DNA of 64,000 nt. Origin: Acorus gramineus (taxonomy: Eukaryota > Streptophyta > Magnoliopsida > Acorales > Acoraceae). Positions 26,301 to 35,800 of the stretch are shown here, piece by piece. Below the pieces are notes generated by a model. It saw only the letters and a program-made list of their open reading frames with translations, ran no database searches and was not told the DNA's origin. Made by a program: the position numbers and the translations under genes. The DNA is taken from contig CM060853.1 in assembly GCA_030737835.1 (NCBI GenBank), forward strand, positions 8,206,134-8,270,133, given 5' to 3'. How positions within the stretch are numbered: position 1 is the first letter of the stretch; each line of letters starts with the position of its first letter.

Positions 26301-26690
26301 ACATTATCCTGTATAATTCACCATCCAATAACCCTAAATTTGAGATAGAAGCCATTGAAACCCTCCATAGAAATGCATTCAGAGAAAAAGAGAAGAACGA
26401 AGAAGACTCACGGCGATGACGGGGTCGCGGAGGGAGACTTGGGAGAAGAAGAGGGAGAGCCAGTGAGCGAATGAGCGGAGGCTGGGCCTCCTCGGCCTCC
26501 CGCCGTTGTTACTGTTGTTGTTGTTGCCTCCGTCGTCGGAAAACCTCTTGGTCGCGGTGGTCGATCGGAACCCTCGACGGACGGGAGAAGAAGCTTTTGA
26601 GGGGGTGAAGGCGATGGTTCTTGAAGGGCGAAGGCGGATTGGGAGGGGAAGGGAAGTCGGAATGGCTGCCCAAACAAGGGTTTCGGCCAT
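14329..26690 (-). CDS. 5'-3' exonuclease family protein (PIN/FEN-like), organelle-type
   Basis: Nuclease of the bacterial Pol I 5'-exonuclease/FEN type, close to Arabidopsis At1g34380 as I remember it. Exons: 26690-26412, 18668-18492, 17348-17114, 14770-14548, 14458-14329; 1044 nt, 347 aa, frame continuous. Residues 1-60 are Ala/Ser/Arg-rich like a transit peptide, then comes SLRSFAHWLSLFFSQVSLRD. Core: VLDGDKANEFRRQLLPSYKA (94-113), NYEADDVIATL with the metal-binding acidic pair at 162-163, GSPDKDFKQL with Asp185/Asp187, and the helix-hairpin-helix GDEADGVPGIQHL (235-). The C-terminus is RDVDVHLEEDW...SNFFKTLDG. Oddities: intron 1 is 7743 bp and filled with a hAT complex, and the first acidic motif expected before SLRSF (LDV-type) is absent, replaced by an Asn/Gly/Arg-rich run. 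The start codon is the first in-frame Met followed by the transit-like segment. Confidence 0.9.
15943..16130 (-). pseudogene. Coding-like relic in exonuclease intron 3
   Basis: On the minus strand one frame reads PFHTGQGLLDPNIINWLGEP, then FGGHGAPPKLEDIPKAKQNI, then TAA. Immediately upstream the same frame (DSFGTGNQTQKP) is closed by a TAG. Composition is protein-like, unlike the surrounding AT-rich intron, but I cannot assign a family. Most likely the 3' end of a retrocopy or a captured gene fragment. Confidence 0.35.
19678..20473 (+). mobile_element. 5'-truncated LINE insertion with target-site duplication
   Basis: About 796 bp with a poly-A end at 20466-20476. It is flanked by the 17-bp direct repeat aaacttttgtaaatgaa at 19661-19677 and 20474-20490. 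The homologous right hAT arm has one copy of this site (inverted, near 24165), so the empty site is visible. The insert keeps an open frame to 20340 encoding the reverse-transcriptase zinc-binding tail: FMWLLSINKVLTKVNRAKW, then SCVLCGGAEEDREHLFFTCP, then IPHAVCWSIWLMRNECLFQR. No RT catalytic domain is present. Confidence 0.93.
20828..21078 (-). mobile_element. Second LINE 3' fragment, opposite orientation
   Basis: Compared with the right arm, the left arm here has about 250 bp replacing a short stretch near its KHDEET-like sequence. Read on the minus strand it gives RNEEIFMHKRVYWENAWMG, then LLDWVKFIL and a stop, matching the tail of the LINE at 19678-20473 (RNECLFQRKRVYVENTW... LLMDWVKMIL). 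No clear poly-A or target duplication; probably inserted with a small deletion. Confidence 0.65.
22385..24736 (+). pseudogene. hAT transposase relic, right arm
   Basis: Same order of fragments as the left arm but on the plus strand: ANVDLAIAKHFVTNNIAFNVA (22565), VQIITDNASNYNVTGAL (22950), EPYWTILDRRWVLLHHPMHA (23540), then the hAT dimerisation-type end SPCKRNWSAFDTAHTKKRNR (24050), LNDLVYVRVNLHLQKF and an acidic tail ending at 24345. In-frame TGA at 22771-22773 and 22807-22809 corresponds to the stops of the left arm. The BED domain is missing. The 3' terminus is at 24736. Confidence 0.85.
24737..25069 (-). mobile_element. hAT 5'-terminal fragment
   Basis: Reading on the minus strand from 25069, CAATAGTCACAAATAAGCCG resembles the hAT terminus at 19057, followed by a purine/pyrimidine-biased leader up to copy B. 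Interpreted as the remaining 5' end of the element whose body is the left arm. Confidence 0.45.
25163..25513. mobile_element. Foldback MITE, AAAGCT-rich
   Basis: The ends GGTAGCCATTGGAAACATG and CATTTCCAAATGTAACCT are inverted versions of each other; the interior is rich in AAAGCT/AGCTTTT words. Related foldbacks lie at about 41250-41430 and 57295-57510. Confidence 0.5.
25715..26063. mobile_element. Foldback MITE with CCGTTTGG ends
   Basis: Left end AAGGCACCGTTTGGTTGC and right end CCAAACGGACCTTAAGGC are inverted. A TAA trinucleotide abuts both ends, as in Tourist/PIF elements, though the exact borders are uncertain. It lies in exonuclease intron 1, just upstream of exon 1 in genomic order. 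Confidence 0.5.
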
Positions 26691-27917
26691 GTCTGTGTTT
26701 CTCTTTGTCTGTTGAAGGTATGTATTTTGAGGTGTGTGTTCGGTTTGTGTATACAAAGAAAGAAAGAAAGAAAAAATGTCACTAATTTTAATTCTTTTGA
26801 AGTATTTTTTTTTAGTGTTATTTAAAAGGAAATTGATGTAACTGAGTCAGTTTTATAACACATGTGATCTTTAAATTTTAAGGAAATTAATTAGAATATC
26901 ATTGTGATAACAATAGGTTTCTTAATTCTTTTTACTTTTCTTTAAGTCCCTCCATCCATCCTTTTATTTTGTTTAGGTCCTTTAATCCATCCTTATTTCC
27001 GTGCCCTTTTGGGTTTGTTTGGATAGGAGTATTGGATGCCTGGATTGGGATTGAGAATCCCAATCCAGGTCAATAATTTGTTTAGATAATTTTAAAAGGG
27101 GATTGTGATTGGAAGAGAGGGATTGAGAATCCTTAATTAGGGGTTTAAGAATCTCATTTAAGAGGTGGTATTCCCCCAATCCCTATTTAAATGGATTGAA
27201 AAAAAACACTTTTTTACCCAAATTTTTCATCTCTTTTTTTAATAATTAACTTTTCTCTTACTCGTCAATCCCAAACCATTCTCATCGCAGGAACAATTTT
27301 TTCATCTCCACCGGTCCACCACCGGCCAATAATATATATAAAAAACAAAGAGAGAGGGGGAGGTGAGGGTTTTTGTTTTCAAGGGAGAGAGAGGGGAAGG
27401 GTTTATTTACATAACAGGGTAGAATAGGAAATTGAAACGGACGTTAGCGTCTGTTAGGTGAGAGGACCCAAATATAATAGGTTTTGGGATTTGAAGACTT
27501 ATTGTTAAGATAAAAAATTATAGGGATTAATGATTAATCGATGGATATCTCCAGGGACCCCTAATTAATTTCCCCTTAAATTTTTTATATTTATCATACT
27601 ATGTATTACACTATTTCGAGGGGTGAAAAATCAACGTACCGGACTCGGGTAGTCGATCCATCCGCTCTGCTTCCTCAGATGGGGTACCACTAAGTTGCCG
27701 ATAATCCTCCTCATCGAGCGCCGCAAATCAGCCGATCGGGTGGGGGTGACCTGCAGAAGACTCTCCGACTCTCAAATCAGCCGATGTTGTATAAGGGATT
27801 TAGTGGAAAAATATTTTTTACATCTCTCAATCGGAAGAGAACTGGTTAGAATTTTGGTGGGTGCCCTAGAATTAATGGTGGACCTCTCTTCATTGAACGG
27901 ATGAGGAGAGATCGATC

Positions 27918-27918
<1 letters not shown>
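26691..27918. other. Spacer with foldback and LTR-like sequence
   Basis: Upstream region of the exonuclease gene. About 27005-27190 is a foldback built from GGATTGGGATTGAGAATCCC words. About 27600-27900 contains CGATCGGGTGGGGGTGACC and GCAGAAGACTCTCCGAC with a GC content unlike its surroundings, resembling LTR sequence of plant retrotransposons, but no paired LTR is present. No gene supported. Confidence 0.4.

Positions 27919-28000
<82 letters not shown>
27919..28000. repeat. Compound (TA)n-(GA)n microsatellite
   Basis: A TA repeat with occasional TG interruptions (27919-27970) runs directly into fifteen GA units (27971-28000). Confidence 0.95.
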
Positions 28001-28003
<3 letters not shown>

Positions 28004-29839
28004 ACAGTAATTGATTATCCTTGATATATATATATTTTTTGTTTGAGATTTAATGGAATCAATTAATGATGTTTTCAAATTTAAAATATATTGCTGGGAT
28101 TTGATAATCAATTATTGATAGCTCGAAATCTAAAATATATATTGCTAGGATTTAAGAAATCAATCATTGATGGTCCTTAATTAAATATATATTATTGGGA
28201 TTTGAAAAATCAGTCAAGGATAATTCTGAATCCAATATATAATATGAGATTTGCATGAGATTCTGATATCTATGCATCGATAATTATATTTTTTGTTGGG
28301 ATTTGATATCAAATCTGACTTGATTTTTTTTGTCGTTGGATGTGAATGGACCAACGGGCCAGATTCATGGATCGTGGATGATTTGGGTCATGGGCCATTG
28401 TTAATCGGGTGATGGGCAGCGAGCATGTAAAGCATAGTTAGTGGGTTCACAAAATAGGCCCTACACTATTCCAAGTTCACGATGTATGAATTCAAATAAA
28501 AAAATACACTTAGTATATTTTATTTTTTTTATAACAATATATACTTCAATGGATATTGGGTGAGTGTATATTTGCTGCAAAACACCCCTTATCACTACAA
28601 AGCTTACCCTAACAATCTTGATCTTCATCTATGCACACATTTCTCCTCCCTTATAAGAGGGGAGGGTGCGCTAAATATTAGTCAGATTTGTGTCTATGTT
28701 AAGCAAGTCCAGCTTCTTTTACACCTCTAATCCTATCCAATAAAATTTATATATTAAAACATCAAATAATAATTTTTTATGTTATTATAATGTCAACTAG
28801 ATTAGCCACGGTGGTTCATAGGAAGGCCTTTTCTCCCACCCCTTCAGGGTGGAGCCCACCCCATTTGTTGAGGTGAGAAGAGGAAAAGAGGGAAAAAAAG
28901 GAGAAAGAGAGGGCGAGAGGGGGTAATGGAAAGCGGTGGAAGCGGGTGGATGAGGTAGAGGCAGTCGTGAAGGGCGGCAGGATGATGGGGAGAGAAAGAA
29001 AGAGGCCGTGGAGGTGGGAGGGCACATGGCGGTGTTGTCAGGGATGAGGAGGGCAGAGGATGTTGGTTGGTGGTATCTAAGGGGGGTGGCGAAGCCAGTC
29101 CGCACCATGATGAATCCCCATCACGTTACACAATTTTTTTTTTTTTTTTTTTTTGTGGAGAGAACCATTGAAAAATAGAGAGAGTAAGAGAGAAAGAGGG
29201 GGGGGTGTTTGGGGAGGGCAATAGGAGATGAGGGAGAGAGGGGTCACATGGGCAGTGGGTAGGGAGAGAGAGAGAGAGAGAGAGAGTGAGTGGTGAGCGG
29301 ATGAGGACAATGGGCAACCCTTGCTCCCCCTCCTTGGCCTTTCTCTCTCTTTCCCTCTCTCCCCTCCTTCTCCCATCATCCATTAGGCGCGTATATCCCC
29401 ACCCATCCTTTTACTTAATTCATCATCATTCTCTAGCCACCACATGTGCATTTTGTCAATCCACCACCATATAAACGCATCTCTATTGAATCACCATAGC
29501 CACCTCCGTCACATCTTTTACAGCAAACTCTCTCTTCCCTCCTTCACTCCCACCGACCGGGTGTTGCTCGCCGTTTGCGCGTGAGAGTAGGGGACGAGGG
29601 TTTTGAGGACAGTGTTTGAGGCACCCGGAACGAAGAGCAACCATCCGAGGGACAAGGAGGCGCCACCAGATAGATAGAGGACGGCCTGTGTGGGGGTCGC
29701 GTGGATGTCCTCCACGAATGCCTGACCTTAACATCCACGAGTGCCACGTGTGTCCATATTTCCATAGATATGTTATTGTTAGATACCATTAATTTTTGTT
29801 AGTTTAGCATGTAATAGTTTGGGCACCTATCAACACTGG
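28001..29839. other. AT-rich then purine-rich spacer
   Basis: 28001-28790 is AT-rich with repeated GATTTGAAAAATCA-type words. 28800-29500 is strongly purine-biased on the plus strand (GAGAGA and GGGAGG words, a T run at about 29132-29153, GA units at 29264-29285). The long open frames here come from this bias, not from protein coding. No gene supported. Confidence 0.5.
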
Positions 29840-30540
29840 AAAATTGATTGAACAAGTAACAATGGTCTGGAAGGGTTAGAAATTCCGAACTCTATTCAAC
29901 CAAGCTTAGTCAACCATCACATAAACGAGCGACTCTATGTGATTGATCTGGGATGTTTAAATCTCATTTTTCAGGTCTGGACTGTATTCGACCAATATTA
30001 GTAGACCATTACTTAAAAGTAGCGCATCCCTGATCATCCACACCCCCCCCCCCCATGATAGATATCTATCAATATCTATCAAATCCATAATGGTTTGACA
30101 ATGGTTTGTAGGATTGGTTGAATTAAAATGAAACGAAATGAACAATGAATAGAAAATGACATTAACATTGACATTGTTTATTGTTAATGGTTTTTAACAT
30201 TTGTGAATTTGTGTTTAGACCTAGGGTCAACGAGGGTCAAATAGTTCTGGATCCAATTCGACCAAGTTTAGTCGACCTGGGAGTGTAAACAAGTTCTGGA
30301 TCCTATTCGATCACGTTTAGTCGCCTAAAACCTACAATGACAACTACATTTGGTAGACGTGGGAGGTGTAAATCACATTTTTGGGTCGGACGGGGCTCAG
30401 GATCGGTCAGAAAGTTCTGGACCCTTTGGTCGACCAAAATATACAATAACAACTACATTTGGTTGACTTGGGAGGTTCAAATCTCATTTTTCAGGTCCAA
30501 CGGGGGTCAATAAGAGTGACATTGTTTGACAAAGTTTAGT
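29840..30540. repeat. Degenerate tandem repeat, TTCGACCAA(G/T)TTTAGT unit
   Basis: Recurring blocks of roughly 110-170 bp carry GTTCTGGATCC, ATTCGACCAAG, TTTAGTCGACC, TTGGGAGGT(T/G)(C/T)AAATC and TCATTTTTCAGGTC in the same order. At least four partial units are visible. Non-coding minisatellite-like array of unknown origin. Confidence 0.6.
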
Positions 30541-31316
30541 TGCAACCTAAAATTCCTTTTTTTTGTCGATGGTGGGTTAAGGGAATAACTTGGTGGGGAT
30601 AGACGCGCCCTTGTCCATTACCACCTTCTATGCCCATCGTTCACCGTGCTCCCAGGTTCCTCTCTCTCTCTCTTCCTCTCTTTTCTTTTAACTTGTCACC
30701 CAATCCCAAAAAATTTCTTGGGCGAGAGATTAATGGAGTGTTACTAAAAACCCCTCGTGACAAGCTTGGATGATGTAAAGTAACTACACTAGTTTACATG
30801 ATTCATCAAGCTATATTATAAGAGGAGTTGGGAGAAGCATTCATTATGGGTAGGTTGTGGGTGTGACACCCGACTTGTTGAGGGGTGGATCAGGATAGCC
30901 AAAAGGCCCAACAGTTCCAAGAGGTCCATGAATTAAGTGAGGGTAAGGTGTTTATTCTCATATGGAGGAGATATTCCGTGTTTATAGCTCTTACACAGTA
31001 AGATGCGTTTTAGAGCCCTGAGCCCACTTATGAGCGAACGCTCAATGCAGCTTTTGTCAGAAGGCCTGGTGCTTCACCAGTGATATGGAAAATGATACGG
31101 GCCCTGTATACAGTTCCGTCCATAGCTTCATTAGTTTTTTTTGTAAAAATTTTGCACTCATATCATTAAATACTTATTGTTATAAAATAAATAAATCATA
31201 TATTGAGATATACTATTATATTTTTTATTTTAAAAATATAATTTTGATTTTTATAGCCCCTTCAGTAGGCATTGTATGACGCTAAGAGTGAAAATATGAC
31301 TGAACGTGTATTACTT
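30541..31316. other. Intergenic spacer
   Basis: No gene or repeat border that I can support. Contains a TC run at 30660-30671 and moderately GC-rich sequence to about 31090, followed by AT-rich sequence. Confidence 0.4.
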
Positions 31317-31570
31317 GGAAAATGATGTTTAGGTAATCCCTTGTGCAGCCCATTTGTAGTCTACACTGATTTTCAAATTTTAAAAAATCACTCTCCCCCA
31401 TAATCCCGTTGGAGTACATGGTGTTATATGAAATGAAATATATACTGAAATATATTAAATTTTTTTAATTAAAAAATTAATAAGATTTTTTGCCTCATAC
31501 ATTTTGTAGACACACCATACATTATGGGACTACAAACGGGTCACAAAACGGATTGAGCGTATCCGCGCTT
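31317..31570. mobile_element. Family A MITE copy
   Basis: Opens GGAAAATGATGTTTAGG and closes GAGCGTATCCGCGCTT, with inverted ATTTGTAGTC / GACTACAAA-type subterminal segments. A second, truncated family member starts directly beyond it at 31576 (GGAAAATGATGTGCCCAGCC) and runs up to the element at 31769. Confidence 0.65.
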
Positions 31571-31768
31571 AGTAAGGAAAATGATGTGCCCAGCCCCCTT
31601 TGCAGCCTCAATTGCAGTCCGCATCTATTTTTTTTCAAATCTTAAACTCTTTCATTGAATTACATGCAGACTATGCAGTAAAATGAATGAAGTATACATT
31701 GAAATACATTAATGTATTTATTTTTTTTTTAAACAAAGCCCATTTTACTAACAATTAAATAAAATAAA

Positions 31769-32278
31769 GGGAAAAATCCATACAATCCCCTATAAAACCG
31801 TCCAAAATCCATATAACCCCCTGAAAACAACTGTATAAATCCAAATAGCCCATAAATTAAATTTTCATTGACAAATTATGATATTCTGTGAATATTTTGT
31901 CTGATCAAACCTAAATGAAATCATATTATACCAAAAACACCTTTACAATATGTAAAAAATACGAAAAATCCTTTGTAAATGATAATTTTGCCCTCTCTGG
32001 ATAGAGTTTTATAATCTATCTAGAGGGGTAAAATCATCATTTATCGGGAGTTTTCTTTATTTTTAACAAATTGTAGGGATTTTTTGGTATATTGTGTTTT
32101 TACTTAGAGTTAACCTAACAGAATATTTATAGAATATTCATAATCTGTCAATGAAAGTTTAACTCAATGAGCTATTTTAATTTACATGGATATTTTCAAT
32201 GAGTTATATGAACTTTAGAAAAAATCAAAGGGTTATATATTTTGAGACAATTTACAGAAAGTTATATGGATTTTCTCA
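31769..32278. mobile_element. Family B MITE upstream of the DHQ-SDH gene
   Basis: Terminal inverted repeats GGGAAAAATCCATA and TATGGATTTTCTCA. The interior shares order and wording with the element at 41529-41921 (GTCCAAAATCCATATA, TTAAATTTTCATT, ACAGAATATTC, AGGGGTAAAAT). Non-coding. It lies about 530 bp upstream of the DHQ-SDH start codon. Confidence 0.75.
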
Positions 32279-32812
32279 TATTACACTGTATTTTTATACG
32301 ATAAAAATGAACTCCCCTTATAATGAACGCCTCCACCTACCCGTGTCCATGTGAGTGCGGCGGTCTCTATGTCAATTTTTTTTAATATTTATTTGACAGC
32401 ATTTGATAACAGGATTATAAAACTCTGATTTTCTACAAACATTGAGTTTTAAACTGATTATACAAGAAGCTTGTCTAAAATCTATTTACAGTTGTAAGCT
32501 GTGATTGTAAAATTGATTGGTTGCACGATGATTGATTACAGAGTTTCAAACTGATTATGAAATTTATAGTTATAAAATGTGATTGTAAAATTGATTGGTT
32601 ACACGATGATTACATAATTAATTATCTGTAAACTCGAAATCTGTCAAAATCGCTTAACCAAACGCTAAACATTTTTTTTTTCCCTCTCCAACAACAAAAC
32701 CGATCGTCAGTCAAAAAGGCCAAGCTAAGAATCTCAAAACAAAAAAATCAATCTCTCCTTCCATCCCTCACGATCCGGAGACCTTCGAAGGGGGGAGGCG
32801 GCGGAGACGACG

Positions 32813-35800
32813 ATGAGGGAGCCGACGCTGCTGTGCGTGCCGTCGGTGGCGAAGTCCACCGATCAGATGGCGGCGGACATGCGTCTCGCCAGATCGAACG
32901 GCGCGGATCTGGTCGAGATCAGGCTGGACCACCTCCAGTCATTCGATCCGCAGAGGGACCTCCGGTTCCTCCTCAAAGACCCTCCCTTGCCCACTCTCGT
33001 CACATACAGGTCTCTCTCTCTCTCTCTCTCCTCCCCTTTTCAGTAATTTTTATAATATTGCATCGGTAGAGTGAATTTAGTGATGGATCAGCAAGAACAC
33101 TTGTTTTTGTTTTGATTTTTGAAACTATGGGTTTGATTAGTTTTTTTTTTTTTTTGTTCTGTCACATTTATAAGACAGTCATTCTTGTAGACGCCACACC
33201 ACCTAATGAATATATCGTAGTACATTAGTATATACTCTATTACTAAAAGGAAAATGTTAGACTCAGTCTTTCTTACTGTCCAAATATTGACCACATATGT
33301 TTTTATTTTTATTTTTAAATAGTAAAAGTAATCTAATGATGTATATGCTTTGATGAAAAATGTATATTGCTCAATTTTGAATTATAAATGTAAAAAATTT
33401 AACGATGCATTCACTAGATCTATAACAATGCATATAAGACTGTATGAGTGTAATAGCGACCTTATTGAAAATATAAAAATGTATGCATTTGAGTGTGTAT
33501 ATTTATGTATTCATAATATTACTACCTGACATTGGATGATTATTGGATGCCTTTATTCTCAATATTTTCTTAGTTTATACTTGCAATGATTTAATAAAAA
33601 CAAAGTCATTTCATTTTCAGATGAATCTATTCATGCCACTGAAGTGGCACTAATGCCAGTCTTTATTTATTTTAGGCCAAAGTGGGAGGGGGGTGAGTAT
33701 GAGGGCGATGATGAACCGAGATTCGAGGCGCTTTGTTTGGCCATGGAACTGGGAGCTGATTACGTGGACGTGGAGCTTAAGGTTTGCTTTTGTTTGGGTT
33801 TTTCTTTTGTTCCTTGTATTCCTATGATTTGGGTTTTGTGACATAATGATAGTAAACTATGGTGAGTTATTGCAAACAGTAAGCAATATATTGATACCAT
33901 GTTTGGCGGTCTTGAGTTTGAAGTCCAAAAGTCCAATGTTTTAATCTTCATAATGAGTTTCAAATGACATGTATAGACTTAAGGTTTTTTGATATGCAAT
34001 TGCAATTGCTATTCTTGTAAATATTTAGTCTTCTTGGGAAAAAGTAGCACTAAATCTGGTTTCACATGTGCTTATTTTCATTCACTGTGAAAAAATTGGT
34101 ACACTGAGTATACCCACTACAAAAGAGATATAACTGGAAAGGAATGGTTCATATGTTGATAAAGAAGAAAAGAAATAGTCAAGGGTAGTCAAGATTGGAA
34201 GCAGAAATTATATTTTAGTTATATTAAGTGCATGAATACGATGCATAAAAACATAAAGTGGCTACTTCAGATAAGAACGGGTGCCATTAAACAAGCTTTT
34301 ACAGACCTGAGTAACCACTTCTTACTTTTTTCTCTTTTTTTTTGACGAAGAGTGGGAGTGCATCACATACATTATATTAAGAGAATAAGATCATACATTC
34401 AGCAAGAGCAGAAGGGTCCAAACAGCCAAACCTCGGAAATAAAAGGGTGACAAGAAGCCTTCGAAAATCCAAATACATAGAAAGCAAAAACCAGAAGAAA
34501 AAAAAAATGGTAGATCACCCAATCCTTCTCACCACAAAAAACCCTTCCCAGCTTATAAATAGAAATAATATTTCGGCGATGTGAACCTAGGAGCCCTCAG
34601 GCATCCAAGAAACCATCCCATGTGTTTTTCAAATAAACTCTCTTCCCATGGAATACCTTTTCTTCTGTAAAACATATGCTCCAACACACTCCGTGCGGTA
34701 TAATGTTCCTAATCTTTTCAGCGAAGATGTTCCATTTCTTGTTGAAATGATGGAAAAAATTCCATGTATATTGAACAAATTGGAAAAAAAACTTCATTCC
34801 CTAATATAAACCCAACCTGCCCCACAACTTTTGTCTGAAAGGCTTTGAGTTGGAAGGTGGTCAATAAACTTTTCTACACCATCCAACACACACTTTTATC
34901 CTCATCCGGAAACTTTCTTAGAAGGACAAGCCACATGAAGGTCTGAACTTTTGCAGTAGCCACTAAAATCTCCTTGTATTTACTTCTATCTGCAGCTTAT
35001 TTGTTTCCTTGTTTTCATTCAAAATCTCCTTTTATTTCACCCGAAAAAAGTTTCTTTTAACATATTTGATGCAGATAGCTGGTAGAGGAGTTATTTGGAA
35101 GTCAAACATCTTCTCTGATATTTCCTTCCTTTCAGCCTCGGAAACTGCCCCTTCCCTTCCCAGACCTGTGGAATACTTCTGCAGCATTCTCATTTTTATT
35201 TAGCACCACATAAAGCAAATTCTAAAACACCTCAGCCAGCACTCCATTGTGCCATCTGCATACAAAGAATTTAACATTCCCTCCCATTTCCACCTCGAAG
35301 TGAATCTCCCTGTCATGAAACCGCTCTGTTTGTACACACCTTTCCAAAAAGATGAAAGGTTGTCTGTGATCTTCTGGACCATCTCAACCTTGCACCATCC
35401 GTAATACTGAGCAGTAACCAGTAACCACTTTTGCCCATAGGGCCTCTGAGTTGGAATTGAATCTCCGCAGTCATTTTCAGATAAAAGCTTTAGTGGTTCG
35501 AGTCCAGAACTCCCAGCCTCCATCTTTTTTTTTCCCACACATCTTCTTGCTTCCTCTTTCAGCTCCAGCTAAAAGAATTCTTCTATCTATGTTCCCCCCA
35601 GCGAGCTGAAACAGAGACATGGGTCAACTACTGATGAGAACCTTACATGAACAGTGATCCATTTTCTCTGGACTGCTTAAGCAGGCCACTTTCAAACTTG
35701 AGTGAGTTTTTAAGCAGCCATTTTGACATTACTAAGGCCAATCACTGATGAGAACCTAATATTTGAACTGGGTGTGAAAATTTCTATGAAGAAATGAGAA

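Noticed and set aside
27600-27900. Complete LTR retrotransposon
   Set aside because: Only LTR-like wording; no second LTR, primer-binding site or polymerase sequence nearby.
28797-29789. Several overlapping open frames on the minus strand
   Set aside because: Pro/Ser/Leu-rich products of GA/TC-biased DNA; no splice structure, no recognisable motifs.
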